The notes: generated by a model not told the origin, from the sequence alone. A stretch of 64,000 bases of DNA from Chryseobacterium rhizosphaerae (GCF_003385455.1 NZ_QNUF01000004.1:1-64000); one strand, 5' to 3'; positions 41,185-49,852 are shown, numbered from the stretch's first letter. Made by a program: numbers and translations.

Positions 41185-41212
41185 TATAGACTGGAAAACA
41201 GTAATTGATATT

Positions 41213-41240
41213 AAAAAAGCGGGCTATGGTCCGCTTTTTT
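41213..41240 (+). terminator. Terminator of the alcohol dehydrogenase
   Basis: AAAAAAGCGG (41213-41222) and CCGCTTTTTT (41231-41240) pair around GCTATGGT. The next 300 nt to the following gene contain no gene; a short piece (about 41350-41375) resembles the CACTCCTATTGAATATTAA piece at 59111-59129. Confidence 0.88.
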
Positions 41241-41531
41241 AGGTTCCTTACTAAAGCTTCAAACATATTATAATGATGGTGTTCATTGAAAATAGTATGT
41301 TTGGGTTAATTCCGGGGATTTTTTGGTGGAGATTATAGAGAAATTAAAATTCACTTCTATTGAATTTTAATAATAAAGCCCTGAATCTTTAAATGAATTG
41401 TTTTCTGCATACCAGCCTGGTAGCTTAAAAGCTGTACAATAATTCCAAATTATCTTATTTATAAACATTTGTTTAAAAAATAGTGATTTCATTATAGATA
41501 TTTCAAATTTATTTATATTTTAGCATATTCT

Positions 41532-41539
41532 TAAATTTG
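41532..41539 (+). promoter_or_regulatory. -7 box (TAAATTTG) of the lipocalin-like lipoprotein
   Basis: TAAATTTG matches TAnnTTTG exactly and ends 5 nt before the ATG at 41545. It overlaps a GTG at 41539, so the ATG is the likely start. Confidence 0.45.
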
Positions 41540-41544
41540 TGAAA

Positions 41545-42009
41545 ATGAAAAAACAGCTACTTTTATTTGCCTTTTCTGCTTTGGCGCTTACTTCTTGTAA
41601 AGATGATGATATGCAAGCTTATGAAATGGATATTATTAAAGGAGATTGGAAAGAAGCCAAAAGAGAAGTTATTTCCGGAAAAGATAATAAAACAGTGCTT
41701 TCTTCTTCTACTCCAGAAGGGTGCGATCAAAAAAATACTCTTTTCTTCAGAACAGACTTTTATGTCAGCTATACAGCTTACTCCGGAACAGGAGGTGCAG
41801 ACTGCCAGGTGAATGGGAAAAGTGAAGGAAGATACACCTATGATGCTGATGCTAAAATTTTAGGGATCAAGTTTGACCAGGATGAGAACAATAACTATAA
41901 AGTTGATATCCTATCCAATACAGAACTTAGATTAGCTCAACAGTTTGGCAACTATGACCAGGATGGAGATAAGATCCCGGATGTAACGTATGTAACCTAC
42001 AAAAGATAA
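41545..42009 (+). CDS. Lipocalin-like lipoprotein, 154 residues
   Basis: Signal peptide with lipobox ending at Cys18 (SALALTSC). The mature part has the pattern of Bacteroidota lipocalin-like lipoproteins: KGDWKEAKREV at the start and later strand pairs (EGRYTYDADAKILGIKFD). A short Ca-binding-like DQDGDKIPD lies near the C-terminus. Two Cys (EGCDQKN, GADCQV) may be linked. No specific function. Confidence 0.75.
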   Translation: MKKQLLLFAFSALALTSCKDDDMQAYEMDIIKGDWKEAKREVISGKDNKTVLSSSTPEGCDQKNTLFFRTDFYVSYTAYSGTGGADCQVNGKSEGRYTYDADAKILGIKFDQDENNNYKVDILSNTELRLAQQFGNYDQDGDKIPDVTYVTYKR

Positions 42010-42014
42010 ATGAT

Positions 42015-42040
42015 AAACTCCCGTTAATCGGGAGTTTTTT
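42015..42040 (+). terminator. Terminator of the lipocalin-like lipoprotein
   Basis: AAACTCCCG (42015-42023) and CGGGAGTTT (42029-42037) pair around TTAAT, followed by T residues. Confidence 0.88.
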
Positions 42041-42072
42041 ATTACTTTTATCTGAAATTAAAAATTGAAACA

Positions 42073-42729
42073 ATGAAGAAGATTCTCTCAGCATTTCTCT
42101 TGCTGTTTTTTGTCATTTCCTTTTCTCAGGAAAAAAAGCCAATGTTCTGGCAGGATATCCAAAATTTCAAAAAAGAAGATCAACAAAACCCACCAGCTAA
42201 GGATGCTATTTTGTTTTTAGGAAGTTCATCTTTTACCAAATGGACTGATGTAGCGTCTTATTTTCCTGACAAAACCATTATCAACAGAGGCTTCGGTGGC
42301 TCAAGGCTTACAGACCTCAATGATTTTGCAGATGATCTTTTAGCACCCTATCAGCCTAAACAGATCATTATTTATTGTGGTGAAAATGACTTCGCAGACA
42401 ACCACCAGCTGAAAGCTCAAAAACTAGTTAACCGTTACAAGGCTTTCTATAAAAAGATCCGTGAAAGATTTCCGAATATTGAAGTGGATTATATTTCAAT
42501 AAAGTACTCTCCGAGTAGAGAGAAGCTGTGGCCCCAGATGAAAGAAGCCAATAAAAAAATTGCTGCTTTTATGAAAAAACAGCCTAACGCTGAATTTATT
42601 GATGTTACCAAAGCCATGGAAGATGCTAACGGAAATGTAAGAAAAGATATTTTTGTGGAAGATATGCTTCATTTTAAACCTGAAGGATACCAGATCTGGA
42701 AAAAGGTTTTGGATCCTTATATGAAATAA
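42073..42729 (+). CDS. Secreted SGNH/GDSL hydrolase
   Basis: A 218-residue esterase or lipase-like protein with a signal peptide (ILSAFLLLFFVISFSQ). The four SGNH blocks are ILFLGSSSF (Ser nucleophile), NRGFGGS (Gly), IIIYCGENDF (Asn) and EDMLHFKPEGY (Asp-His). It probably cleaves acyl or acetyl esters in the periplasm, for example from glycans or lysophospholipids; the substrate is not clear. Single gene with a bidirectional terminator after it. Confidence 0.9.
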   Translation: MKKILSAFLLLFFVISFSQEKKPMFWQDIQNFKKEDQQNPPAKDAILFLGSSSFTKWTDVASYFPDKTIINRGFGGSRLTDLNDFADDLLAPYQPKQIIIYCGENDFADNHQLKAQKLVNRYKAFYKKIRERFPNIEVDYISIKYSPSREKLWPQMKEANKKIAAFMKKQPNAEFIDVTKAMEDANGNVRKDIFVEDMLHFKPEGYQIWKKVLDPYMK

Positions 42730-42750
42730 ACTATTTTCAAGAATAACATA

Positions 42751-42792
42751 AAAAAAATAGGCTGTCTCAAAAGCGAGGCAGCCTATTTTTTT
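42751..42792. terminator. Bidirectional terminator between hydrolase and helicase
   Basis: AAAAAAATAGGCTGTCTC pairs with GAGGCAGCCTATTTTTTT (one G-U pair) around AAAAGC. It lies between convergent genes and touches the helicase stop codon. Confidence 0.88.
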
Positions 42793-44143
42793 ATTTCTTT
42801 CTCTTAGATTTTGATATTGCCTTTTGCTGAGCTCTGTTGGCTCCAAATTTTTTCGGCTCTTTCCTTTTTGAAGGTCCACCCCAGTTTTCCTTTTTATTCT
42901 TATCCTTTTTCTCGTGAAATGCTCCTCCTCCTTCATTCAGTTTTACCTGTACAGGGTTCTTCATGATCACTTCATCTTTCTCAGAAGCAATCTTGGCAGG
43001 ATTAATTTTCACCCCTTCAGGGAAATCATTAAAGATTAATTCTTTATCCATCAATAGCTCGATATCAAGAATCAAAGGCTCTTCTTTCTTCGTTACGAAA
43101 GTGATTGCTTTACCGTCTTTATCTGCTCTACCGGTTCTACCGATTCTGTGGATATACTGTTCTGGAATATCAGGTGTTTCAAAATTGATAACATGAGTAA
43201 TATTGGAAATATCAAGACCTCTGGCCATAACATCCGTGGTAATCAACCCTCTGATCTCTTCATTTTCAAAACTTTTCATAGCCTTAAGCCTGTAGTTTTG
43301 AGATTTATTTGAGTGAATTACATCAAACTGACCAGGAAATAACTCATCAATTTTAGTAAAAAGAAGGTCAGCATGTCTTTTATTGTTATTAAAAATAAGC
43401 ACCTTAGACATATCAGTCTTAGTCTTCAATAAATGTTCAAGTAAATTGATTTTGGTATTGAAGTTTTCAACTTTATACGCCGTCTGTTCTATTTTTTCAA
43501 GTGGAGTACCCGATTTTGCCAATGAAATTTCTATCGGACTGGCAAAATACTCATCCAACATCACATCTACAGCTTCAGTCATGGTTGCAGAGAAAAGAAT
43601 ATTCTGTCTCTTCTCTCTCATCATTTCAAAAATATGGGTAAGCTGTGGTCTGAAACCTAAATTAAGCATCTCATCAAACTCATCGATAATCAGTCTCTGA
43701 ACTTCTTTCAGGGAAATGGCATTGTCTATGGAAAGGTCCATTACCCTTCCCGGAGTACCTACCAAAATATCGCAACCGTCATTGAATAACAGTTTTTGAG
43801 TATTGATATTTTTACCTCCATATATTCCAATTACTCTTGCAGTAGTATTTACAGTCAGTTTTTCAAGAATTTCAGCTACCTGAACTACTAATTCTCTGGT
43901 AGGAACAAGTACCAAAACAGTTGGATTCCCTGCTTTATTATATTTCCATGTTTTAAGAACTGGCAGAAGATAGGCTAATGTTTTTCCGGTTCCGGTCTGT
44001 GCAATTCCCATTACATCTCTTCCGGAAAGAATAGGCTTTATACTCTTCTCCTGAATTGGAGTAGGTTCAAATAATTCCATATCCGCTAAAACATCAAGAA
44101 TTTTAACCGGCAGGTCAAAATCTGCAAAAGTGAGTTTTTCCAT
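42791..44143 (-). CDS. DEAD-box RNA helicase with DEFD motif
   Basis: A 450-residue ATP-dependent RNA helicase. Motifs in order: Q motif (FADFDLPVKILDVLADMELF), I AQTGTGKT, Ia PTRELV, Ib TPGR, II IIDEFDEML (DEFD instead of DEAD), III SAT, V ARGLDI and VI HRIGRTGR. A Lys/Asn-rich basic tail of about 80 residues (ending SKSKRKK) probably binds RNA. Start chosen at 44143 (MEKLTFADFDLP); upstream in-frame codons to 44338 run through the repeat tract. TATCTTTG lies 4 nt before this ATG. Confidence 0.94.
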   Translation of the reverse strand: MEKLTFADFDLPVKILDVLADMELFEPTPIQEKSIKPILSGRDVMGIAQTGTGKTLAYLLPVLKTWKYNKAGNPTVLVLVPTRELVVQVAEILEKLTVNTTARVIGIYGGKNINTQKLLFNDGCDILVGTPGRVMDLSIDNAISLKEVQRLIIDEFDEMLNLGFRPQLTHIFEMMREKRQNILFSATMTEAVDVMLDEYFASPIEISLAKSGTPLEKIEQTAYKVENFNTKINLLEHLLKTKTDMSKVLIFNNNKRHADLLFTKIDELFPGQFDVIHSNKSQNYRLKAMKSFENEEIRGLITTDVMARGLDISNITHVINFETPDIPEQYIHRIGRTGRADKDGKAITFVTKKEEPLILDIELLMDKELIFNDFPEGVKINPAKIASEKDEVIMKNPVQVKLNEGGGAFHEKKDKNKKENWGGPSKRKEPKKFGANRAQQKAISKSKRKK

Positions 44144-44147
44144 TTTG

Positions 44148-44155
44148 CAAAGATA
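44148..44155 (-). promoter_or_regulatory. -7 box (TATCTTTG) of the DEAD-box helicase
   Basis: On the minus strand TATCTTTG fits TAnnTTTG and ends 4 nt before the ATG at 44143. No clear -33 TTTG. Confidence 0.4.
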
Positions 44156-44254
44156 GGTATTAAAATGTATAATGTAAAATTTAGGTTGTAAGAGGTAAAC
44201 AGAAGGCGCGGTGACAGTATTGGAGAAGAGCGGGATGTAGAGACAGCAGACGGA

Positions 44255-44305
44255 GAGACTTGGAGACTTGGAGATTTGGAGATTTGAGACTTGAGACTTG
44301 AGACT
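44255..44305. repeat. Tandem GAGA(C/T)TT repeat upstream of the helicase
   Basis: Seven units of 7-8 nt in a row: GAGACTTG, GAGACTTG, GAGATTTG, GAGATTT, GAGACTT, GAGACTT, GAGACT. More decayed copies run to about 44400 (AGATGTGAGATTTCAGACC). The 299-bp gap holds no gene. Confidence 0.75.
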
Positions 44306-44442
44306 GTATAACCAATAATCAGCAGCTTTTGATGTCAAAGATCATGTTTTTTCAGAGAATGAAATCCGGATATAAGATGTGAGATTTCAGACCTGAGTAA
44401 AAACCGGATAATCATCAGTTTTTAACCTCCTATTCTTAATTT

Positions 44443-44952
44443 TTAATTTATTTTAAGGCTTTTACTGCTCACTTTAATATCATCATTTTCCCATTTGCTT
44501 GAGGTAATGATGACATATCCTTTCTTTTTAGGGTCTTTTTTAATAGGAAATTTTTCGTCTTCCCACTGATTACAGTGTGTAGAGATAGGAGGAACTAAAG
44601 GTTTCCAGCCGGCTTCACTTAATGTATATGCATAAAATGGGTGCCAGCAGCTTGTGCACCATCCGGGATAAAAACCCATCTCATCTTTTCCATCATCATT
44701 AAGATCTCCCAGGTTATATAAAGCACCGTCATAGGCTGGAGAAATTATGAATGGTTGTATCTTTTTATCACTGAAATAAATAGTTGTTTCACATTGTCCG
44801 TCACAATCATCATTACAATCACTGACTTTAGTATAAGCATATTCTTTTGTTCCATTGCCATCAAAATCTCCCAATACTCCTTTTTCAGAAGTGATCTGAG
44901 CCATAAACAGTGAACTACAGAAGATAAAAGCAAGTATACTAATTGTTCTCAT
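44443..44952 (-). CDS. Secreted FG-GAP/VCBS-like protein, 169 residues
   Basis: Signal peptide (MRTISILAFIFCSSLFMAQ). Two FG-GAP-like calcium loops (GDFDGNGTKEYAY at about 28-40 and GDLNDDGKDEMGFYP at about 87-101), as in beta-propeller integrin-like proteins. Seven cysteines in the mature part (DCNDDCDGQC, WCTSCWHP, HCNQ) suggest disulfides. Function unknown. Its upstream gap carries no clear promoter. Confidence 0.75.
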   Translation of the reverse strand: MRTISILAFIFCSSLFMAQITSEKGVLGDFDGNGTKEYAYTKVSDCNDDCDGQCETTIYFSDKKIQPFIISPAYDGALYNLGDLNDDGKDEMGFYPGWCTSCWHPFYAYTLSEAGWKPLVPPISTHCNQWEDEKFPIKKDPKKKGYVIITSSKWENDDIKVSSKSLKIN

Positions 44953-45042
44953 TGTTATTTTTGTTTTTTATGGGATAGGCGATTTTAAAGTTCAGGTTGT
45001 ACGTGTATTCATCTTATAGTTCAAAAACTCTTAACTCTCCTC

Positions 45043-46692
45043 CTACTTCCTTGTTATTCTGAGTAAAATGACTAGAACTAAAATGACTGAAAAAACAAAC
45101 CCTAACACCGCGACCAGAGAAAGCTCCCCTATCCTCGGTCCTGATTCGGAGGCAAAAACAATGGCCGTAGCAATAATATTGGCTCCCAGCACCATCGTAA
45201 GAATCAGATTGGTCACACTGGATTTTATCAGCTGATTTGTCTTTTCTATATTTTTGATTTCACTGGAAACTGTAAATTTATTTTCATCCAGCTTTTGAAG
45301 TACAGAACGGAGTTCTCTGGGAATTTCATCCACATTGTCAGTGAAATTCATCATTTTATCCAATCCTGTTTTTAAAATATTCTTGGGATTGATCTTTTTT
45401 GTAAATATTTTTTTAGTGTAAGGATGAAGACTTTTTACAATATCCAATTCAGGGTTGATATTCCTGCCCACTCCTTCTATCAGGCTGATTCCTTTAAACA
45501 GAAGATAAAAATAATCGGGCATATAAAGCCTGTTATCTTTCAGGATATCCTTCATTTTATTGATGATAACCTGAATATTAATTTCCTGCAAGGATGAGCT
45601 GTGCACAAAATTCAGAATATCTTCTACATCATTTTCAAACCTTCTTTCGTCAGGAATCTCATAGCTTATTGCCATCTTTTTGAGATAGCGAACTATTTTA
45701 TGTGGATTTTTGGCCACAAAGCTTACGATCAGGTTTTCAAGAATCTCTTTATCGTTAGGCTGAATTTTACCTACTGCACCAAAATCAATGAAGACAATCT
45801 TTCCATCCTTTTTTACTAAAATATTTCCGGCATGTGGGTCTGCATGAAAAAATCCATAATCTAAAATCTGAGAAACAAAAAGCCTCAATCCGGCTTCTGA
45901 GACTTTTACAGGATCAATATGATTGGCTAAAAGAGCTGATTTATCGGTAACCTTTATTCCATCAATAAACTCCATACAAAGAATATTGTTATTGGAAAAT
46001 TCTTCGTATATCTTGGGAACGTAGGTTTCTTTATTGTTTTTAAAATTAAGACGAAACTGCTGGATATTATTTTTTTCGTTGATCAGGGAAACTTCTTCCA
46101 GTAATGATTTCTCGAAAGTAGAAATGGCCTGTTTCAGGTTGAGTTTCTCTCCTATTTCGGAATAAGCAGACAAAAGCTTTTCTAAATCTTTGATGAGCAG
46201 CAAGTCATCTTCAATCACAGATTGTACATCAGGTTTTCTGAGTTTTAAGATCACCGGACTTCCATCCTGTAAAACGGCTTTATAAACCTGGGCAATAGAA
46301 GCTGTAGCCAAGGGTTCTTTCTGAATCTCCAGAAAATGGTCTTTTACAGAAATATTAAATTCATTTTCGAGAACATCTTCTACGTCCATCTCTACAGTTT
46401 CTACTTTGTCCTGTAGTTTCTGTAGTTCCTGAATCAGCTCCGGTGGCAAAAGATCTTCCCGGCTGCTAAATGTCTGTCCCAGCTTTACAAAAGTAGGTCC
46501 AAGCTCTTCCAGCACCAATCTGATCCTTTCATAAACGGTCCCTTTTGAGATGATTTCATCTGAATTGGCTGACACTTCTTCCTGTTTATTTCCCCCGTTC
46601 ATTCTTGCCAGCATATCTTTAAACCCGTATTTACTCAGTACGGAGATGAGCCTGGCAGACCTTTTCAGTTTTCGTTGCTGCTTGTCGAACAT
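45043..46692 (-). CDS. ABC1/UbiB-family atypical kinase
   Basis: A 549-residue protein of the AarF/ABC1/UbiB group. KLGQTFSSREDLLPPE is the KxGQ motif (about 80), PLATASIAQVYKA the Ala-rich nucleotide loop, VILKLRKP has the Lys, HADPHAGNI the catalytic loop and VFIDFGAVG the metal-binding Asp. Two C-terminal transmembrane helices (about 485-549). These proteins support quinone synthesis or lipid homeostasis. The start at 46692 (MFDKQQRKLKRSARL) was preferred over 46803, which adds a stretch untypical for the family. Confidence 0.9.
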   Translation of the reverse strand: MFDKQQRKLKRSARLISVLSKYGFKDMLARMNGGNKQEEVSANSDEIISKGTVYERIRLVLEELGPTFVKLGQTFSSREDLLPPELIQELQKLQDKVETVEMDVEDVLENEFNISVKDHFLEIQKEPLATASIAQVYKAVLQDGSPVILKLRKPDVQSVIEDDLLLIKDLEKLLSAYSEIGEKLNLKQAISTFEKSLLEEVSLINEKNNIQQFRLNFKNNKETYVPKIYEEFSNNNILCMEFIDGIKVTDKSALLANHIDPVKVSEAGLRLFVSQILDYGFFHADPHAGNILVKKDGKIVFIDFGAVGKIQPNDKEILENLIVSFVAKNPHKIVRYLKKMAISYEIPDERRFENDVEDILNFVHSSSLQEINIQVIINKMKDILKDNRLYMPDYFYLLFKGISLIEGVGRNINPELDIVKSLHPYTKKIFTKKINPKNILKTGLDKMMNFTDNVDEIPRELRSVLQKLDENKFTVSSEIKNIEKTNQLIKSSVTNLILTMVLGANIIATAIVFASESGPRIGELSLVAVLGFVFSVILVLVILLRITRK

Positions 46693-46829
46693 AATATATC
46701 TATAATAGGTGCAATTTACTCCAAAAACCGTTCCCAAGTATGTTTTTATAAAAGTGTTTAATAAAAAAAACTGCCAGAACACTGACAGTTTTTTTGCACT
46801 CATCTTTTAGATTTATTTATCATTCTATT

Positions 46830-47039
46830 CTAGTCATTATCTACTACCCTGACATTTTCTGCCTGAGACCCTTTTGGACCCTGTACGATATTGAATTCTA
46901 CAGTCTGCCCTTCCGACAAAGATTTCGAAGCGCCGACAATCGCTGAATGATGACAAAAAATGGTATTTTCACTTCCTTCCAAGGTAATAAAGCCATATCC
47001 TTTCTCTGTGTTATACCATTTTACAGTTCCTTTTTGCAT
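46830..47039 (-). CDS. Cold-shock-domain protein with altered RNP2
   Basis: A 69-residue CspA-type OB-fold protein, [20 protein letters not shown] at the start. RNP1 is intact (KGYGFI, 13-18), but RNP2, normally VFVHFSAI, is IFCHHSAI (27-34), with a Cys-His-His stretch that could affect nucleic-acid binding or allow metal binding. Otherwise [19 protein letters not shown] follows the family. Single gene, divergent from the small peptide gene at 47232. Confidence 0.9.
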   Translation of the reverse strand: MQKGTVKWYNTEKGYGFITLEGSENTIFCHHSAIVGASKSLSEGQTVEFNIVQGPKGSQAENVRVVDND

Positions 47040-47231
47040 AATTTTTTAGTTTTTATTAAAAAATAAATATAATCATTCTAAAGCAGATATTAAAAATTTC
47101 AAATACATAATCAATATTTTACAGCATTAAAACCAATCATAATAATAAAATTCTAACATTAGTGATAAAATGTAATATATTTTTCTATATTTACAGCGTA
47201 CAAGAAAACAAACCAATAAAAGTATTACAAA

Positions 47232-47396
47232 ATGAAAAATTTACGTAACAACAAACTTTCAAGAGAACAATTAAAAGGTATTGCAGGGAGTGGTATCATC
47301 ATCGGTAACTGCTCACATCAGTGTTGTCCTACTGATGGAAGACCTCAGTGCCCGGGATTAATTTGCCCCGCTGTAGTATGTCCGCAGTATAAATAA
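47232..47396 (+). CDS. Bacteriocin-like peptide precursor, 54 residues, Cys/Pro-rich
   Basis: A 54-residue gene from ATG 47232. The leader MKNLRNNKLSREQLKGIAG is the Bacteroidota LSREQLK..G type, ending in AGSG, a plausible cleavage region for a C39-type peptidase exporter. The core (about 21-54) is rich in Cys, Pro and Gly: NCSHQCCPTDGRPQC, then PGLICPAVVCPQYK. Six Cys (27, 31, 32, 40, 45, 50), four of them as Cys-Pro. No modification or export gene lies nearby, so it is an orphan precursor. It has its own terminator and a TATATTTA box at 47186-47193. Function as bacteriocin or signal is inference. Confidence 0.72.
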   Translation: MKNLRNNKLSREQLKGIAGSGIIIGNCSHQCCPTDGRPQCPGLICPAVVCPQYK

Positions 47397-47430
47397 TAAT
47401 AAATTCAGGTCCTGACAACGGATAATAGTT

Positions 47431-47462
47431 AAATCCGGAGAATTATCTCCGGATTTTTTTTG
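47431..47462 (+). terminator. Terminator of the peptide gene
   Basis: AAATCCGGAGA (47431-47441) and TCTCCGGATTT (47446-47456) form a perfect 11-bp stem around ATTA, followed by T residues. It ends the peptide transcript 35 nt after the stop. Confidence 0.92.
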
Positions 47463-47599
47463 TTTTATTTATCAAATTAAAAAAATATATCTACAAATGG
47501 AGAATTTTGAACAATAAAAAAAGGATTTTGGATAATAAGAAAAATTCTTCTGCAACATACATTTGTATCATAATACAATAAATAGTAAAAAACCAAATT

Positions 47600-48241
47600 A
47601 TGTTGCGAAAAATTATTTCAATAGGTCTGTTTACCATATTATTTACCATAACAGCTCAGTTAAAAGCACAAATGGGTTCTGCCAACTCAATTGCCGAAGC
47701 AATGACTTCTAAAATGGATTATTTAAATCTTACTGAAAGCCAAACCAATAAAGCTTTATATTTTAATAAAGTAGCAGCTGAATCTCTGGATACACTCGAT
47801 GAAAAAGTGGGAGACAATTCCAATATCCTGAATAACAAAGCTATTTCCAGTGAATTAATAGGGATCATGGTACAGCGTGACAAATCATTAAAGACAATCC
47901 TGACACCTGAACAAATGACTAAGTTTGAAAACAACAGGATAAAAGAACTGGCAGGCTACAGAACTTTAGTGATGATCTCTTTACTGGATCTTACTGATGA
48001 GCAGATTCCAAAAGCTTATACGATCAATCTTAAAGCAGCGGAAGGTATGCAGAATGTGCTGGATAAAAGGAATAAAAGCAAGAAAAAAACAAATGATCAG
48101 GAAGCACGTCGCATCATTACTGATGGATTTAAAAGTGCCAATAAAGATTTTGAAGCTATCCTGAGCCCATCACAGTTAAAAACATATAAAGAGAATGAGC
48201 AGCTACTCGTAGATGCAGTAAAGCACAATAAAAAAGTATAA
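47600..48241 (+). CDS. Secreted helical protein, 213 residues
   Basis: Signal peptide (IISIGLFTILFTITAQLKAQ), then an all-helical, Lys/Glu/Asn-rich domain. Two LTxEQ-like turns (YLNLTESQTNKALYF, ILTPEQMTKFENNR) and LSPSQLKTYKENEQ resemble Spy/CpxP-like periplasmic proteins of Bacteroidota, but the match is weak. Single gene with a terminator after it. Confidence 0.7.
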   Translation: MLRKIISIGLFTILFTITAQLKAQMGSANSIAEAMTSKMDYLNLTESQTNKALYFNKVAAESLDTLDEKVGDNSNILNNKAISSELIGIMVQRDKSLKTILTPEQMTKFENNRIKELAGYRTLVMISLLDLTDEQIPKAYTINLKAAEGMQNVLDKRNKSKKKTNDQEARRIITDGFKSANKDFEAILSPSQLKTYKENEQLLVDAVKHNKKV

Positions 48242-48290
48242 GGAAGCCCTTACTTAAACTTCTCCAATTTATTTATTCATAGATCCGTTT

Positions 48291-48323
48291 TTAAACCACC
48301 TCTGTTACTGAGGTGGTTTTTAA
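48291..48323. terminator. Terminator between the helical protein and the GNAT-nitrilase gene
   Basis: AAACCACCTC (48293-48302) and GAGGTGGTTT (48310-48319) pair around TGTTACT, with T residues on both strands, between convergent genes. Confidence 0.88.
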
Positions 48324-48343
48324 GTATTACATTTTTATACCCG

Positions 48344-49852
48344 TTATTTCAGGTAAGTATCATAAAGGTCTTTTCTCCTGTCATTCATGACCTGTACTGA
48401 TCCATTATGATGAAGATCTTTGAGTAAGTTTAAGTCTACATCCACAATTAAGGTCATTTCCGTATTTGGGGTAGCTTCCCCTTTCACGGCATTAGACGGA
48501 AAAGCAAAATCTGAAGGAGTAAATACAGCAGCCTGTCCAAACTGGATGTCCATATTATTAACCCCCGGAAGATTTCCTACACATCCTGCAATGGCTACAT
48601 AACATTCATTTTCAATAGCTCTTGCTGCAGCACAATGGCGCACTCTGATATAGGCATTCTGAGTATCTGTAAGATAAGGGACAAATAATATCTTCATGCC
48701 CTGATCTGCTAAAATTCTCGGTAATTCCGGAAATTCTACATCATAGCAAATTACCAGGCCTATTTTGCCACAGTCGGTATCAAAAACTTTAATTTCATTC
48801 CCTCCTTTCATTCCGTAATATTTTCTTTCATTCGGGGTAATATGGATTTTTCTGTATTCATCTATGCGGCCGTCTCTGTGCAGCAGATAGCTGACATTAT
48901 ACAAATCATTATTATCATGATCAAAAACAGGCATACTTCCGGAGATAATATTTACATTGTAGCTAATCGCCAGTTCGGAAATTTTGTTTTTAATATCCTC
49001 ACTTAATTTGGCAAGTTCTATCATACTGTCTCTTTCTGAAAGTTTATTGAAGGGTGCCAGCAAAGGGGTATTGAAAAGTTCAGGGAATAATACGAAGTCT
49101 GATTTGTAGTCTCCCATTACATTGACAAAAAACTCTACCTGCTCATAAAAGGCTTCAATATTCTTAAAATGCCTCATCTGCCATTGTACCAGTCCTAAAC
49201 GGATAATGCTGTCCTGCATGGTATTCGGTTTTTTACTGTAATAGATATTATTCCATTGCAGCAAAACAGCATTTTCCAGTGACGACTCGTCTTCAGGAAG
49301 GTATTTTTTCAGAATCTTTATGGGCAGAAAGTTATTGGAAAGCTGGAAGGACAATACAGGATCATAAATTTCCTTGTCTCTCACCCTGCGTATATATTCT
49401 CTGGGAGAAAGCTCATGACTGTATTTATGATAGTTCGGAATCCTTCCACCCAGAATAATTGATTTCAGATTAAGAAGCTCGCATAATTCTTTTCTGGCAT
49501 CATAAAGTCTTCTTCCCAGGCGCAGCTCACGAAACTCCGGATCTACAAAAACCTCGATTCCATATAATACATTTCCTGTTGACAAATGGGTATTAAATGT
49601 ATAATTCCCTGTAATATCCACATAGGTGTGGTCATCCCCGAACTCATCATAGTTCACAATAATGGAAAGCGCTACGGCAGCCAGTTTTCCATCTACTGTA
49701 ATACAGATCTGACCTTTGGGAAATATCCTTGTAAGTTTTTCAATGCTTTTTTTAGACCAGATTGATTCCGACATCTGGGGATAGGCACGCTTCATTGTTA
49801 CAACCAGTTCATCATAATCCTGAACACTCAGGGGTCTTGTTTCTATTTGCAT
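48344..49852 (-). CDS. GNAT acetyltransferase fused to carbon-nitrogen hydrolase
   Basis: A 502-residue two-domain protein. Residues about 1-200 are a GNAT N-acetyltransferase domain (VFVDPEFRELRLGRRLYDAR is the acetyl-CoA motif A). Residues about 220-495 are a nitrilase-superfamily amidase with the Glu-Lys-Cys triad: VLFPELFNT, RKIHITPNE and LVICYDVEFPE. The fusion is a known architecture. Substrates are unknown; one domain could acetylate an amine and the other cleave an amide. Single gene with its start at the GNAT domain. Confidence 0.9.
   Translation of the reverse strand: MQIETRPLSVQDYDELVVTMKRAYPQMSESIWSKKSIEKLTRIFPKGQICITVDGKLAAVALSIIVNYDEFGDDHTYVDITGNYTFNTHLSTGNVLYGIEVFVDPEFRELRLGRRLYDARKELCELLNLKSIILGGRIPNYHKYSHELSPREYIRRVRDKEIYDPVLSFQLSNNFLPIKILKKYLPEDESSLENAVLLQWNNIYYSKKPNTMQDSIIRLGLVQWQMRHFKNIEAFYEQVEFFVNVMGDYKSDFVLFPELFNTPLLAPFNKLSERDSMIELAKLSEDIKNKISELAISYNVNIISGSMPVFDHDNNDLYNVSYLLHRDGRIDEYRKIHITPNERKYYGMKGGNEIKVFDTDCGKIGLVICYDVEFPELPRILADQGMKILFVPYLTDTQNAYIRVRHCAAARAIENECYVAIAGCVGNLPGVNNMDIQFGQAAVFTPSDFAFPSNAVKGEATPNTEMTLIVDVDLNLLKDLHHNGSVQVMNDRRKDLYDTYLK

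Noticed and set aside
44255..44305. The repeated GAGACTT tract as a CRISPR-like array
   Set aside because: Units are 7-8 nt with no unique spacers and no cas genes.
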